Origin: Verrucomicrobiota bacterium
Lineage (GTDB): Bacteria; Verrucomicrobiota; Kiritimatiellia; SS1-B-03-39; UBA6053
Reading direction: 5' to 3'
Assembly (NCBI GenBank): GCA_020831635.1
Contig: JAFIGC010000016.1
Span: 1-60,141 of the forward strand
Length of the DNA: 60,141 bases
The notes below the pieces were generated by a model. It made no database searches and was not told the DNA's origin. It saw only the letters and a program-made list of their open reading frames with translations. Positions 35,728 through 43,468 of the stretch are shown in pieces (within the stretch, counting starts at the first letter, position 1; each line of letters opens with the position of its first letter). Made by a program: the position numbers and the translations under genes.

Positions 35728-35913
35728 GTTCGGAGTCCCGCGTTTAGGGCCTGTCGATTTATTGAAACGAAAGGTTTTTTTAACCGCTAATCGACGCTAA
35801 TCTGCGCTAATATTAACAAAATATGTATTTTATTAGCGTAAGATAAGCGAAGATAAGCGGTTTCCTTATGAATTTTTGAATCAATCGACAGGCCTAAACG
35901 CGGGACTCCGAAC
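35728..35913. repeat. 186-bp long-hairpin element with terminal inverted repeats
   Basis: The left arm (35728-35759, beginning GTTCGGAGTCCCGCG) is repeated in inverted form at 35883-35913, with one extra G in the left arm. Inside, a second inverted pair with an 11-bp rhythm of CGCTAATC-like units (35781-35812 against 35830-35863) continues the fold, so nearly the whole element forms one hairpin. It carries no ORF. It lies between divergent genes, so it is not a terminator. It resembles a small non-autonomous mobile repeat. No clear target duplication is visible. Confidence 0.75.
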
Positions 35914-36090
35914 ATTTCAGAAACCGCTGGGAACGCTTAAAAACCATTTCCTTCTTATGTTATTGGTTATGGTTGGGTTATTTTGACGTAAGTTTGATAA
36001 AATTACGTGCGTTCGTCTTGAAAACATCTCTAAAAACCGTTAAAAAAATAACGATTAGCGTATCTTGTGAAAATAATGTCATTTTTTGTG

Positions 36091-36118
36091 TTGACCCTTT
36101 GGCTTTTGTCATGATATT
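36091..36118 (+). promoter_or_regulatory. Candidate promoter of ilvB
   Basis: TTGACC at 36091-36096 and GATATT at 36113-36118, spaced 16 bp, lie 42 bp before the ilvB ATG, with a TTAGGAGA ribosome binding site following. The surrounding 35930-36159 stretch is AT-rich and lacks a gene; I see no leader peptide with a run of branched-chain codons. Confidence 0.55.
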
Positions 36119-36159
36119 GGGTCTCAATTGATTTTTTCACCCTTAGGAGAAGACGCGTT

Positions 36160-37887
36160 ATGATTGCAGAAGCCAGAGACGGAGCCCAGACCCTGCTGAA
36201 ATGTTTGGAAGCGGGCGGAATTGAGTACATGTTCGGATACTCCGGCGGTGCGGCCTTGCCGATTTTCGATGCCTTGGAGACGGCCGGCACCAAAATCAAG
36301 TTTGTGTTGGCCCGCCATGAGCAGGGCGCCACCCACATGGCCGACGGCTATGCACGGGCCACGGGCAAACCGGCGGCGGTGTTGGTGACCAGCGGTCCGG
36401 GCGCGGGAAATACGATTACCGGGATTATGACCGCCCACATGGATTCGATTCCCATGATCGTCATCACGGGTCAGCAGGTCACCTGGATGCTGGGCAAGGA
36501 CGCCTTCCAGGAAGCGGACATTTTCGGCATCACCATGCCGGTGGTCAAACACAGTTATTTGGTCAAAGACACCGATGACATTCCCCGCATTGCCAAGGAG
36601 GCGATTCACATTGCCACCAGCGGCCGTCCCGGACCGGTGTTGATCGACATGCCCAAGAACATCAGTCAAGGCCCTTGCAATGCGCCCTTGGACATGCCCA
36701 TGGATTTGCCGGGATATCATCCCGAAATCGCGAATGTTTTCAATCAAGAAGACGTGATCGCAATCGCCGATGCCTTGAACCGTTCCCAGCGTCCGTTGAT
36801 CTTGGCCGGTCACGGCGCCATGTTGGCGCATGCGGGTCCAGAATTGAAATTCTTGGCGGAAACCTGTCAGATTCCGGTGACCTCGACCCTGTTGGGGAAG
36901 GGGATTTTTCCCGAGAGTCACGAATTGTCCCTGGGCATGCTGGGCATGCACGGCACCGCCTACGCCAACAAAGCCGTTTGCGAAGCCGACCTCATCATGT
37001 CCATCGGCTCCCGTTTTGACGACCGTATCATTGGCCAGGCCGACAAATTCGGTCGCAATGCCACCATCGTGCACATTGACATCGATCCTTCCGAGATCGG
37101 CAAGATGATCCGTCCCGATTTGCAGGCCATTGGCGATGCCAAGGTGATTCTCGCGGAATTGAACAAGCATGTGACCCGCCTGCAAACGCAAAGTTGGTTG
37201 GCGACCCTGAATGGTTACAAAAAGCGTTTTCCGCTGGGCTACAAAAAGCAGGGCGGTCTCAAAATGCAGCACGTTTTGGATGTCCTCGACACCCTCACGA
37301 AAAGCAAGGCGGTGATCACCACCGACGTGGGCCAGCATCAAATGTGGGCCGCGCAATTCTGCAAAACCGAAGCGCCCTGGGACTGGATTTCATCCGGCGG
37401 CGCCGGCACCATGGGCTTCGGATTTCCCGCAGCCATTGGGGCCCAGTTCGGACGCCCCGGCGAACCCGTGATTGCGGTCGTGGGGGATGGCGGATTCCAA
37501 ATGACCCTTTTCGAATTGTCCACCGCCGTGATTCACAAACTGCCCTTGAAGATTTTGGTCCTCAACAACCATTACTTAGGCATGGTGCGTCAATGGCAGG
37601 AATTGTTCTTCGACAACCGCAAATCCGGCGTGGATTTGGAAGGCAATCCGGATTTCGTGAAAGTGGCGGAAGCCTACGGCGCCAAGGGATTCCAGATCAA
37701 ACGTCCCGCCGACATCGAGAAAATCCTCACCCGGGCCTTGGAATACAACGAAGGGCCCTGCCTCATCAACTGCGAGGTGTTGCAGGAAGACAACGTCTTC
37801 CCGATGATTCCCGCCGGGGCCGCCCTCGAGGACATGATCATCGAGAAACCCAAATATCGCATGGAAAAGCCGATCGGCTCCACCTGA
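36160..37887 (+). CDS. ilvB: Acetolactate synthase large subunit
   Basis: A 575-residue thiamine diphosphate enzyme for the first common step of branched-chain amino-acid synthesis. The catalytic Glu lies in RHEQGATHMADGYARATGKP (residues about 47-66), and the cofactor motif GDGGFQMTLFEL to LVLNNHYLGMVRQWQ is near 445-478. FAD-contact regions such as LGMLGMHGTAYANKAVCE are conserved in biosynthetic ALS. The ribosome binding site TAGGAGA stands before ATG 36160. The small subunit follows after 51 bp. Confidence 0.96.
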   Translation: MIAEARDGAQTLLKCLEAGGIEYMFGYSGGAALPIFDALETAGTKIKFVLARHEQGATHMADGYARATGKPAAVLVTSGPGAGNTITGIMTAHMDSIPMIVITGQQVTWMLGKDAFQEADIFGITMPVVKHSYLVKDTDDIPRIAKEAIHIATSGRPGPVLIDMPKNISQGPCNAPLDMPMDLPGYHPEIANVFNQEDVIAIADALNRSQRPLILAGHGAMLAHAGPELKFLAETCQIPVTSTLLGKGIFPESHELSLGMLGMHGTAYANKAVCEADLIMSIGSRFDDRIIGQADKFGRNATIVHIDIDPSEIGKMIRPDLQAIGDAKVILAELNKHVTRLQTQSWLATLNGYKKRFPLGYKKQGGLKMQHVLDVLDTLTKSKAVITTDVGQHQMWAAQFCKTEAPWDWISSGGAGTMGFGFPAAIGAQFGRPGEPVIAVVGDGGFQMTLFELSTAVIHKLPLKILVLNNHYLGMVRQWQELFFDNRKSGVDLEGNPDFVKVAEAYGAKGFQIKRPADIEKILTRALEYNEGPCLINCEVLQEDNVFPMIPAGAALEDMIIEKPKYRMEKPIGST

Positions 37888-37938
37888 TCCCGATATCGTA
37901 TCCTCCGTACAACCCGACATTTTAAAAAGAGAACCGTT

Positions 37939-38490
37939 ATGAAGAACCGTACCATTGTCACCACCGACACCCCCGTTCCCATGGAAATCAAGCCCCCCGA
38001 GCAGCCGCTGCACACCTTGAGTGTGTTGGTGAACAACCAGCCCGGGGTCCTGGCCCGCATCGCCCAAGTGTTCGCCCGCCGGGGATTCAACATCGAATCC
38101 TTGGTGGTCAGCCCCGCGAATGACGGGCGTTTTTCCCGCATGACCATCGGGGCGCGCGGCGACGCCGAAAACCTGGATCAAATCAAAGCCCAATGTGGCA
38201 AGCTCATCGACGTGATCCATTGCTCCGATCACACCGAAGACGACGTGGTTTCCAAGGAATTGGCCTTGGTCAAGGTGGCCGTGGGCCCCGACCGCCGTGC
38301 CGAAGCCCTGCAAATCGGCGAGCATTTCGGTTGCAAAACCCTCGACCTCACCCCCGACAGCCTTATCCTCATGGTCACAGGCGACACCGGCAAGCTGGAC
38401 GCCATGATCAGCATGATGCAGGACTTCGGCCTCATCGAACTGGTCCGCACCGGCAAAGTGGTCATGACCCGTGGTGAGGGGTTGACCTGA
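37939..38490 (+). CDS. ilvN: Acetolactate synthase small subunit
   Basis: A 183-residue regulatory subunit with an N-terminal ACT domain: HTLSVLVNNQPGVLARIAQ then FARRGFNIESL (about residues 24-54), which binds valine in homologues and gives feedback control. The C-terminal ALS_ss domain (about 100-180) contains LALVKVAVGPDRRAEA and ends VMTRGEGLT. Together with IlvB it forms the holoenzyme. Downstream lies a 785-bp repeat-filled spacer. Confidence 0.95.
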   Translation: MKNRTIVTTDTPVPMEIKPPEQPLHTLSVLVNNQPGVLARIAQVFARRGFNIESLVVSPANDGRFSRMTIGARGDAENLDQIKAQCGKLIDVIHCSDHTEDDVVSKELALVKVAVGPDRRAEALQIGEHFGCKTLDLTPDSLILMVTGDTGKLDAMISMMQDFGLIELVRTGKVVMTRGEGLT

Positions 38491-38494
38491 GGAA

Positions 38495-38597
38495 CCGTAG
38501 ACCGGCAGGTCCCTTGCCTATAACCCTGCCGTTCGCGACAAGGGACTGTCGCGCTACAGTCCGTAGATCGGCAGTCCCTTGCCGATAACCCTGCCGT
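38495..38597. repeat. Duplicated REP-like palindromic unit
   Basis: Two copies of a 37-38-bp unit beginning CCGTAG and ending CCCTGCCGT (38495-38532 and 38561-38597) differ by a few bases and one indel. Each contains a GTCCCTTG core framed by short inverted arms (GGCA/TGCC). Between them, 38534-38553 forms a perfect 7-bp hairpin CGCGACA/TGTCGCG whose 6-base loop AGGGAC is the complement of the core. Starting 4 bp after the ilvN stop, they could also act in termination or message stability. Confidence 0.7.
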
Positions 38598-38610
38598 CCG
38601 GTTGTGGAGA

Positions 38611-38910
38611 GAACCACTGAGGACACTGATTCACACGGATCAGGTTTGGGAAAGTACTGAAAACATTGATTCACACGGATTTCCACTGATCTTGGGTTCC
38701 GGCTTTTGGTTTTGGAAAAGAACCACGGATGCACACGGATCTTTGGGGCTTGGGGTTTTGAAGGATTAGGATTAGGATTAGGATTAGGATTAAGATTAGG
38801 AGTAGGATTACGCGTAGGATACGGAAAGCTTGATTTACATTCGAATTTTACGCCTTCCCACACCCGAACCACAAGCCGCGATCAGTGGAAATCAGTGTAC
38901 TCAGTGGTTT
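38611..38910. repeat. 300-bp inverted element with CACTGAT/CACGGAT periodic arms
   Basis: The left end, AACCACTGAGGACACTGATT at 38612-38631, is matched in inverted form by AATCAGTGTACTCAGTGGTT near 38889-38909. Between lie further units with 10-12-bp rhythm (CACACGGATT, CCACTGATC, CCACGGATGCACACGGAT around 38631-38740), then a hexamer tandem array. No gene is visible on either strand. It looks like an accumulation of repeat elements. Confidence 0.65.
38763..38820. repeat. Hexanucleotide tandem repeat (GGATTA)n
   Basis: Five perfect GGATTA units followed by about four and a half degenerate ones (AGATTA, GGAGTA, GGATTA, CGCGTA, GGAT). This simple repeat is telomere-like in composition but internal. 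Slippage could make its length variable between strains. Confidence 0.9.
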
Positions 38911-38945
38911 CTTCCCCGAATCCCATGCCACAAGCAAGGTCCATG

Positions 38946-38978
38946 TTCCATATATGAAACATATTTCATATATGAAAC
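38946..38978. repeat. Doubled AT palindrome TTCATATATGAA
   Basis: A CATATATGAAAC unit occurs twice, 18 bp apart; the second copy contains the perfect 12-bp palindrome TTCATATATGAA, and both halves together form a larger near-palindrome. It may be an operator or another repeat remnant; no gene is close enough to decide. Confidence 0.5.
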
Positions 38979-39091
38979 CTAAACCTAATCGTAACATCCG
39001 TTCCAATCCTCCGTATTTTTTGAACAGGAGGACGCGGAGAGCGCAGAGAGGGAAACGGAATCGCAATCTACCCAATCCCTTTACGAATTCC

Positions 39092-39170
39092 TTCCGTGCC
39101 TTGGTGCTTCTGTGAGAACCAATGCCCAACAACGAGTATTCTCACGGAGGCACAAAGGCACGGGGTTTTT
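39092..39170. repeat. Inverted repeat with 25-bp arms and T tail
   Basis: The arm at 39094-39118 (CCGTGCCTTGGTGCTTCTGT onward) pairs with 39139-39163 with three mismatches around a 20-base centre, and TTTTT follows at 39166-39170. The arms again show the GCACxxxGGCAC-type period. It could terminate rightward transcription from the ilv genes, but its likeness to neighbouring repeats suggests a mobile or expanded repeat. It ends about 110 bp before the PEP-CTERM gene. Confidence 0.65.
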
Positions 39171-39275
39171 GCCCACGGATTCAGATGAAAGCGCAGAATT
39201 CACGGATTTTGGTGATTTGTGAAATTAGTACGGATAATCCCTTGCGATATGGGGGATCATGTTTATGATGTATTT

Positions 39276-42200
39276 ATGATCGCTTTCAACCAGATATCCG
39301 CCTGGTGGGGGAAATCCCTCCCCAGGCACTTCATTTTTGCCGCCCTTACTTTGACCTTTGGGTTTTGTATTCCTTCTACTCTACATGCAAACGAACGAAA
39401 CTGGTCAGGGGCTATAGATGAATTCTGGGACACGACACAAGAGGGTCCTTTTGGTACAATGTCTAATTGGACTCCTTTCGAATTGCCCGACGAAAACACC
39501 CATGTCAGATTTATTTCAGTCAACCGTCCCACCGTAAACTTGAATGGAGATCGGACCGTTGACGAAGCGACTTTCGATACCAGCGCAGCTTTCACCGTGA
39601 CCAATTCGACCCTGACTTTGGGTTCGGGACGAATCACCACCACGGACGCGGGAGGCACGCACACCCTTGCAAGCAATTTGGCCCTCCAGAGTTCCGGACA
39701 ATGGAACATTGGCAGTAGTCACTTGAGAATCACCGGTTCCGTGATGAACACCTCCAACCATACGATCACTCGGGTGGGGGAAGGCACGCTGACGCTGGAA
39801 GGGAACAGTCAACTGGGTCAGTTGCACTTGCTCAACGGGCACACCGAAATCAAGGGGGCCTCGGTGATGTTCCCTCATGCCGCCACTTCGGAAGCCCTCA
39901 GGGTGGGGAGCGGTTTCCGGACCAACGCCCCAACCCTGGATGTTACGGATGGTGCCGTCGTGGATCTCTCCCAAACTTCGCAAGAGCTTAGAATTTCCGG
40001 AGATACTGGAACCAGGGTCACGTTTTCGGGTGAGGGTACCTCCGGTGTTGTTCAAAGTGATCTTATTGTTGGGGACAGTTCCAGCGAAGGCCTGCTGGTC
40101 ATTGAAAACGGGGCCAATGTTTCTTCGTTTCGGTCTAGAATCGGAAATCGACAAGATGCATTCGGGCGCTTGGAGATCCGTTCCGGTGGAACCATGACCA
40201 CGGAAATTGGCCCTTGGGTGGGCGCGTTCAGCAATGCCCGGGGGGAGATTTTGGTGACGGGCGCCGGATCGCGATTGGAAGCGGGCGCGACGTTGGTCCT
40301 GGGCAGTCTCGATTCTCCGGATTCGGGTGGCGACGTATGGGTGGAAGACGGCGGTGCCATCGAGTTGGGGTCGGATTTGCTGTTTCGCACCGACAACCAC
40401 ACCGTGACCGTGGATGGTGGCACGCTCACGGCCGGCGGGGTTTATACCACTGGCACGCCGGGATCGACATTGCGCCTCAGTGATCCCGCCGGGGGACCCG
40501 CTTTGACGGTTGGGGGCAGCAACACCGACCGCACGTTTGCGGGCACCATCGAGGATGCCGACGGAGGTCCAGGGAGTATTCGAAAGGTCGGCACGGGCAC
40601 TTGGACGCTGACGGGGACCAACACCTATTCCGGCGGCACGGAAGTGACGGGTGGCGGCGCGATCGCCATTGAATCCGATGCGAGTCTGGGAGCCTCCTCG
40701 GGCACGCTTTCCCTGGACAATGCTTCCTTGGTTTTGCTGGGGAATGTTTCCGGCACCCGCGAACTACAGATCGGTGGCGGTGGGGGGACCGTCGAGGCGA
40801 GCGGTGGCACCGGCCATTTTTCCGGCCCGCTTTCCGGATCTGGCGAGCTGTCTCTTATCGGTCCACACCCCATTACCCTGGCGGGCAACAACGCCGGGTT
40901 TACCGGTACAATCAATGTCAGTGACGGCACCCTTCGCACGGAGGGCGGGAATGTGTTCGCCCCCGGAATTCCTGTGCACCTCTCTGCCGGCGCGAATTTG
41001 CAAGTGATGGATGACGAAACCGGCGCTTCTTTGTCGGGAAACGGAACGGTTCTCCTCCACGCGAGCCTCGCCTTGGCCGACAATTCGGGCCCCCCGGCCT
41101 TTTCCGGGTTTTTCTCGGGTGCGGGCGATCTGAATGTTGACGCGGGCAGCGGACGTTTCGCACTCGCCGGCGCGGCGGCCCATACCGGGGCCACGCACAT
41201 ACAATCCGGGGAACTTCACCTCCAGGGCGGTAGCATTTCCAATGCCTCCGGCATTCATCTCTCCACCGGCACCGCACTCACGGGTTCCGGCACCGCCACC
41301 GCGTCCTTTTCAGGTGATGCCGGGTCCAATATTGACGCCCAAGGGTTTCTCGTATTGGGCCATGCCTCCGCCGCCAACGGATTCGCGCACCAAGGCGACT
41401 TGTCCGTCGGTTCCCACACCGTGCAAGTTTTGAGTGCGGGCGCGGCTGTCCTGAGCGGAGAAACCACCTTGTCCGGCGGCCTGTTGCGGGCCGAAAATGG
41501 AATGGATCTGGGTGCGACCGGTTCGGTCACCGGGCATGGCATCCTCAGCGGCTCCGTTTCCGGGGACACCGGGTCTTCGATTGAGGCCACGGGGAACATG
41601 ACCTTGGGAAACCCGGATGATTCGAACGGCTTTGCCTTTTCCGGGGACCTGTCCATCTCCAACGGAACTCTGGTGTTGCTGAACGACGGACAGGCTGAAT
41701 TGACCGGCGACACGGTATTGGACAACGGGGAGTTGAATGCTGGGCAGGGGCTTCGTTTGTCCTCCGACGCATCGCTCACGGCACTCACCCCCTCCACGAT
41801 TCGCGGGGATATGACCAACGATGGCACCGTGCACGTCTCTTCGGGCAGTACCCTGGTGTTTAACGACAACGTGGACGGCTCCGGCAATTACACCGGCACG
41901 GGCAACGTGCAGTTCAATCAAACGTTCAGTCCCGGCAACAGTCCCGGAGATATCTCCTTTGAGGGAGACATGACCCTGCAAGACACCGCCACGCTCCTTA
42001 TGGAACTCGGCGGACACGAACCCGGCGCCGAATTTGATTTCCTGCAAATCGGCGGCACCGCAAACTTGGGCGGACTCTTGCAAATCGCCCTCCTCGACAA
42101 TTTTTCGCCCTCGATTGGCGACGAATTCCTCGTGGCCACCTGGTCGAATTTCACCGGCCAATTTTCGAACAGCCAACCCCTTCAAGTCGAAGAACACGAG

Positions 42201-42326
42201 TTCGAGGTTCAGCTTTCCGATGAGGGCATGACCTTGGTGGCCATTCCCGAACCCGCCACATGGGCCTTGGTCGCCATCACCTTTCTATGCGTCGGTGGCC
42301 TTTCATGTCTGAAACGGAAAAAATAG
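39276..42326 (+). CDS. Giant secreted beta-repeat protein with PEP-CTERM anchor
   Basis: A protein of about 1016 residues from ATG 39276; GTG 39219 and ATG 39249 are alternatives, and none has a good ribosome binding site. A signal peptide (HFIFAALTLTFGFCIPS then LHA) precedes a long passenger of autotransporter-associated beta-strand repeats, e.g. KVGTGTWTLTGTNTYSGGT. Other turns are rich in Gly, Ser, Thr and Asn, typical of a beta-helix. The C-terminus is a PEP-CTERM signal: IPEPATWALVAI, a hydrophobic helix and KRKK. Exosortase should cleave and anchor it at the cell surface, where it may be an exopolysaccharide-associated or adhesive protein. No autotransporter barrel is present. Confidence 0.88.
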   Translation: MIAFNQISAWWGKSLPRHFIFAALTLTFGFCIPSTLHANERNWSGAIDEFWDTTQEGPFGTMSNWTPFELPDENTHVRFISVNRPTVNLNGDRTVDEATFDTSAAFTVTNSTLTLGSGRITTTDAGGTHTLASNLALQSSGQWNIGSSHLRITGSVMNTSNHTITRVGEGTLTLEGNSQLGQLHLLNGHTEIKGASVMFPHAATSEALRVGSGFRTNAPTLDVTDGAVVDLSQTSQELRISGDTGTRVTFSGEGTSGVVQSDLIVGDSSSEGLLVIENGANVSSFRSRIGNRQDAFGRLEIRSGGTMTTEIGPWVGAFSNARGEILVTGAGSRLEAGATLVLGSLDSPDSGGDVWVEDGGAIELGSDLLFRTDNHTVTVDGGTLTAGGVYTTGTPGSTLRLSDPAGGPALTVGGSNTDRTFAGTIEDADGGPGSIRKVGTGTWTLTGTNTYSGGTEVTGGGAIAIESDASLGASSGTLSLDNASLVLLGNVSGTRELQIGGGGGTVEASGGTGHFSGPLSGSGELSLIGPHPITLAGNNAGFTGTINVSDGTLRTEGGNVFAPGIPVHLSAGANLQVMDDETGASLSGNGTVLLHASLALADNSGPPAFSGFFSGAGDLNVDAGSGRFALAGAAAHTGATHIQSGELHLQGGSISNASGIHLSTGTALTGSGTATASFSGDAGSNIDAQGFLVLGHASAANGFAHQGDLSVGSHTVQVLSAGAAVLSGETTLSGGLLRAENGMDLGATGSVTGHGILSGSVSGDTGSSIEATGNMTLGNPDDSNGFAFSGDLSISNGTLVLLNDGQAELTGDTVLDNGELNAGQGLRLSSDASLTALTPSTIRGDMTNDGTVHVSSGSTLVFNDNVDGSGNYTGTGNVQFNQTFSPGNSPGDISFEGDMTLQDTATLLMELGGHEPGAEFDFLQIGGTANLGGLLQIALLDNFSPSIGDEFLVATWSNFTGQFSNSQPLQVEEHEFEVQLSDEGMTLVAIPEPATWALVAITFLCVGGLSCLKRKK

Positions 42327-42492
42327 CCTCCCGTGCGCGAAGAATGGGCACGCACCTCAATCAACCGTTGAAAACCTCGCCTTGATTTCTCCCGAGAAGC
42401 GGGAGGGATCGTGATGATTCAGACATCGGGGCGGCGATTCCCGCAGGCGTGCTCATTTCTTTTGAACTCCGTTCCGATTTCGGTTATGAAGC

Positions 42493-43392
42493 ATGGTCAT
42501 GCCTTGGACGATTTTCGCTTTTTACAAATTTCTCGATCTCCCGCAGTTTGAACGACTGCGGGATCCTCTGCTTGCGTTTTGCGAGGAGGAGGACATTTGC
42601 GGGAGCGTGTTGTTGGCTTCCGAGGGGATCAATGGCACCGTGGCCGGCAGGGAGGACGCCATTGCGCGTTTTCGAGGGTATTTGGAGGCGGACTTGGGAA
42701 TGGGGCCGATTGACGGGAAATTCGCCACCTCCGAAAAAAAGCCCTTCCGAAGAACCAAGGTGAAGCTCAAATCCGAGATCGTGCATCTCGGGCGCCCCGA
42801 CCTCAATCCCGCCGCCGCGCCAATGGGCACCTACGTGGAACCCGTGGACTGGAACCGACTGATTGCCGATCCCGAGGTGCGGGTCATTGACACGCGCAAC
42901 GATTTCGAATTTCAGGTGGGCACCTTTTCCAGGGCCGAAAACCCGCACACGGAAAAATTCAGCGACTTTCCCGATTATGTCAACAAGGCGCTGGATCCGG
43001 CGAAAGACCGGAAAGTGGCCATGTTTTGTACCGGCGGCATCCGCTGTGAGAAGGCAACCGCTTTGCTCAAAGAAAAAGGGTTTGCGGAAGTGTACCACCT
43101 CAAGGGCGGCATTCTCAAATATTTCGAGGACGTGCCCGAGGCGGACAGTCTATGGCGGGGGGAGTGCTTTGTCTTCGATGACCGGGTGACCGTGGACCAG
43201 ACCCTGGCGCCGGGGCGGACCGAGTGTTGCCGCGGCTGTTGGAATCCCATCCGCCCCGAAGACAAGTTGGATCCCCGCTACGAGGAGGGCGTGACCTGTC
43301 CCGCGTGTGCCGACAAGAAAAGTCCCGAGCGCATTGCCGCCGCCCGAGAGCGAGAGCGGCAACGCAAGTTACAGATCGCCCGGCAAAAGTAG
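42493..43392 (+). CDS. trhO: tRNA uridine(34) hydroxylase (rhodanese family)
   Basis: A 299-residue protein of the TrhO (YceA) family, which makes 5-hydroxyuridine at the wobble position of tRNA using oxygen. The N-terminal acylphosphatase-like part includes GSVLLASEGINGTVAG; the rhodanese domain has active Cys near residue 178 in MFCTGGIRCEKA; a C-terminal zinc-type region ECCRGCWNPI with a second CPAC pair follows. The tail is basic and helical. Length is close to the family norm. The gene stands alone and converges on proA. Confidence 0.92.
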   Translation: MVMPWTIFAFYKFLDLPQFERLRDPLLAFCEEEDICGSVLLASEGINGTVAGREDAIARFRGYLEADLGMGPIDGKFATSEKKPFRRTKVKLKSEIVHLGRPDLNPAAAPMGTYVEPVDWNRLIADPEVRVIDTRNDFEFQVGTFSRAENPHTEKFSDFPDYVNKALDPAKDRKVAMFCTGGIRCEKATALLKEKGFAEVYHLKGGILKYFEDVPEADSLWRGECFVFDDRVTVDQTLAPGRTECCRGCWNPIRPEDKLDPRYEEGVTCPACADKKSPERIAAARERERQRKLQIARQK

Positions 43393-43420
43393 AATGGGGG
43401 TTCCTGCAACCCTCATCCCT

Positions 43421-43468
43421 CAACCAACAACCAGCAACCAGCAACCAAAAACCAGCAACCAACAACCC
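43421..43468. repeat. Seven-unit heptamer tandem repeat (CAACCAR)n
   Basis: Units CAACCAA, CAACCAG, CAACCAG, CAACCAA, AAACCAG, CAACCAA and CAACCC follow directly one on another in the 76-bp gap between the converging trhO and proA stops, ending exactly at the proA stop codon. No hairpin terminator is visible in the gap. Confidence 0.9.

Noticed and set aside
36119-36159. Leader-peptide attenuator or T-box before ilvB
   Set aside because: No run of Leu, Ile or Val codons, no terminator hairpin and no T-box sequence is visible in the short leader.
38491-39275. Insertion sequence or transposase remnant in the repeat region
   Set aside because: No reading frame here resembles a transposase; only short repeats and hairpins are seen.
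42389-42405. CTCCCG/CGGGAG hairpin after the PEP-CTERM gene as terminator
   Set aside because: Only 6 bp of stem and no T tract follows; too weak to call.
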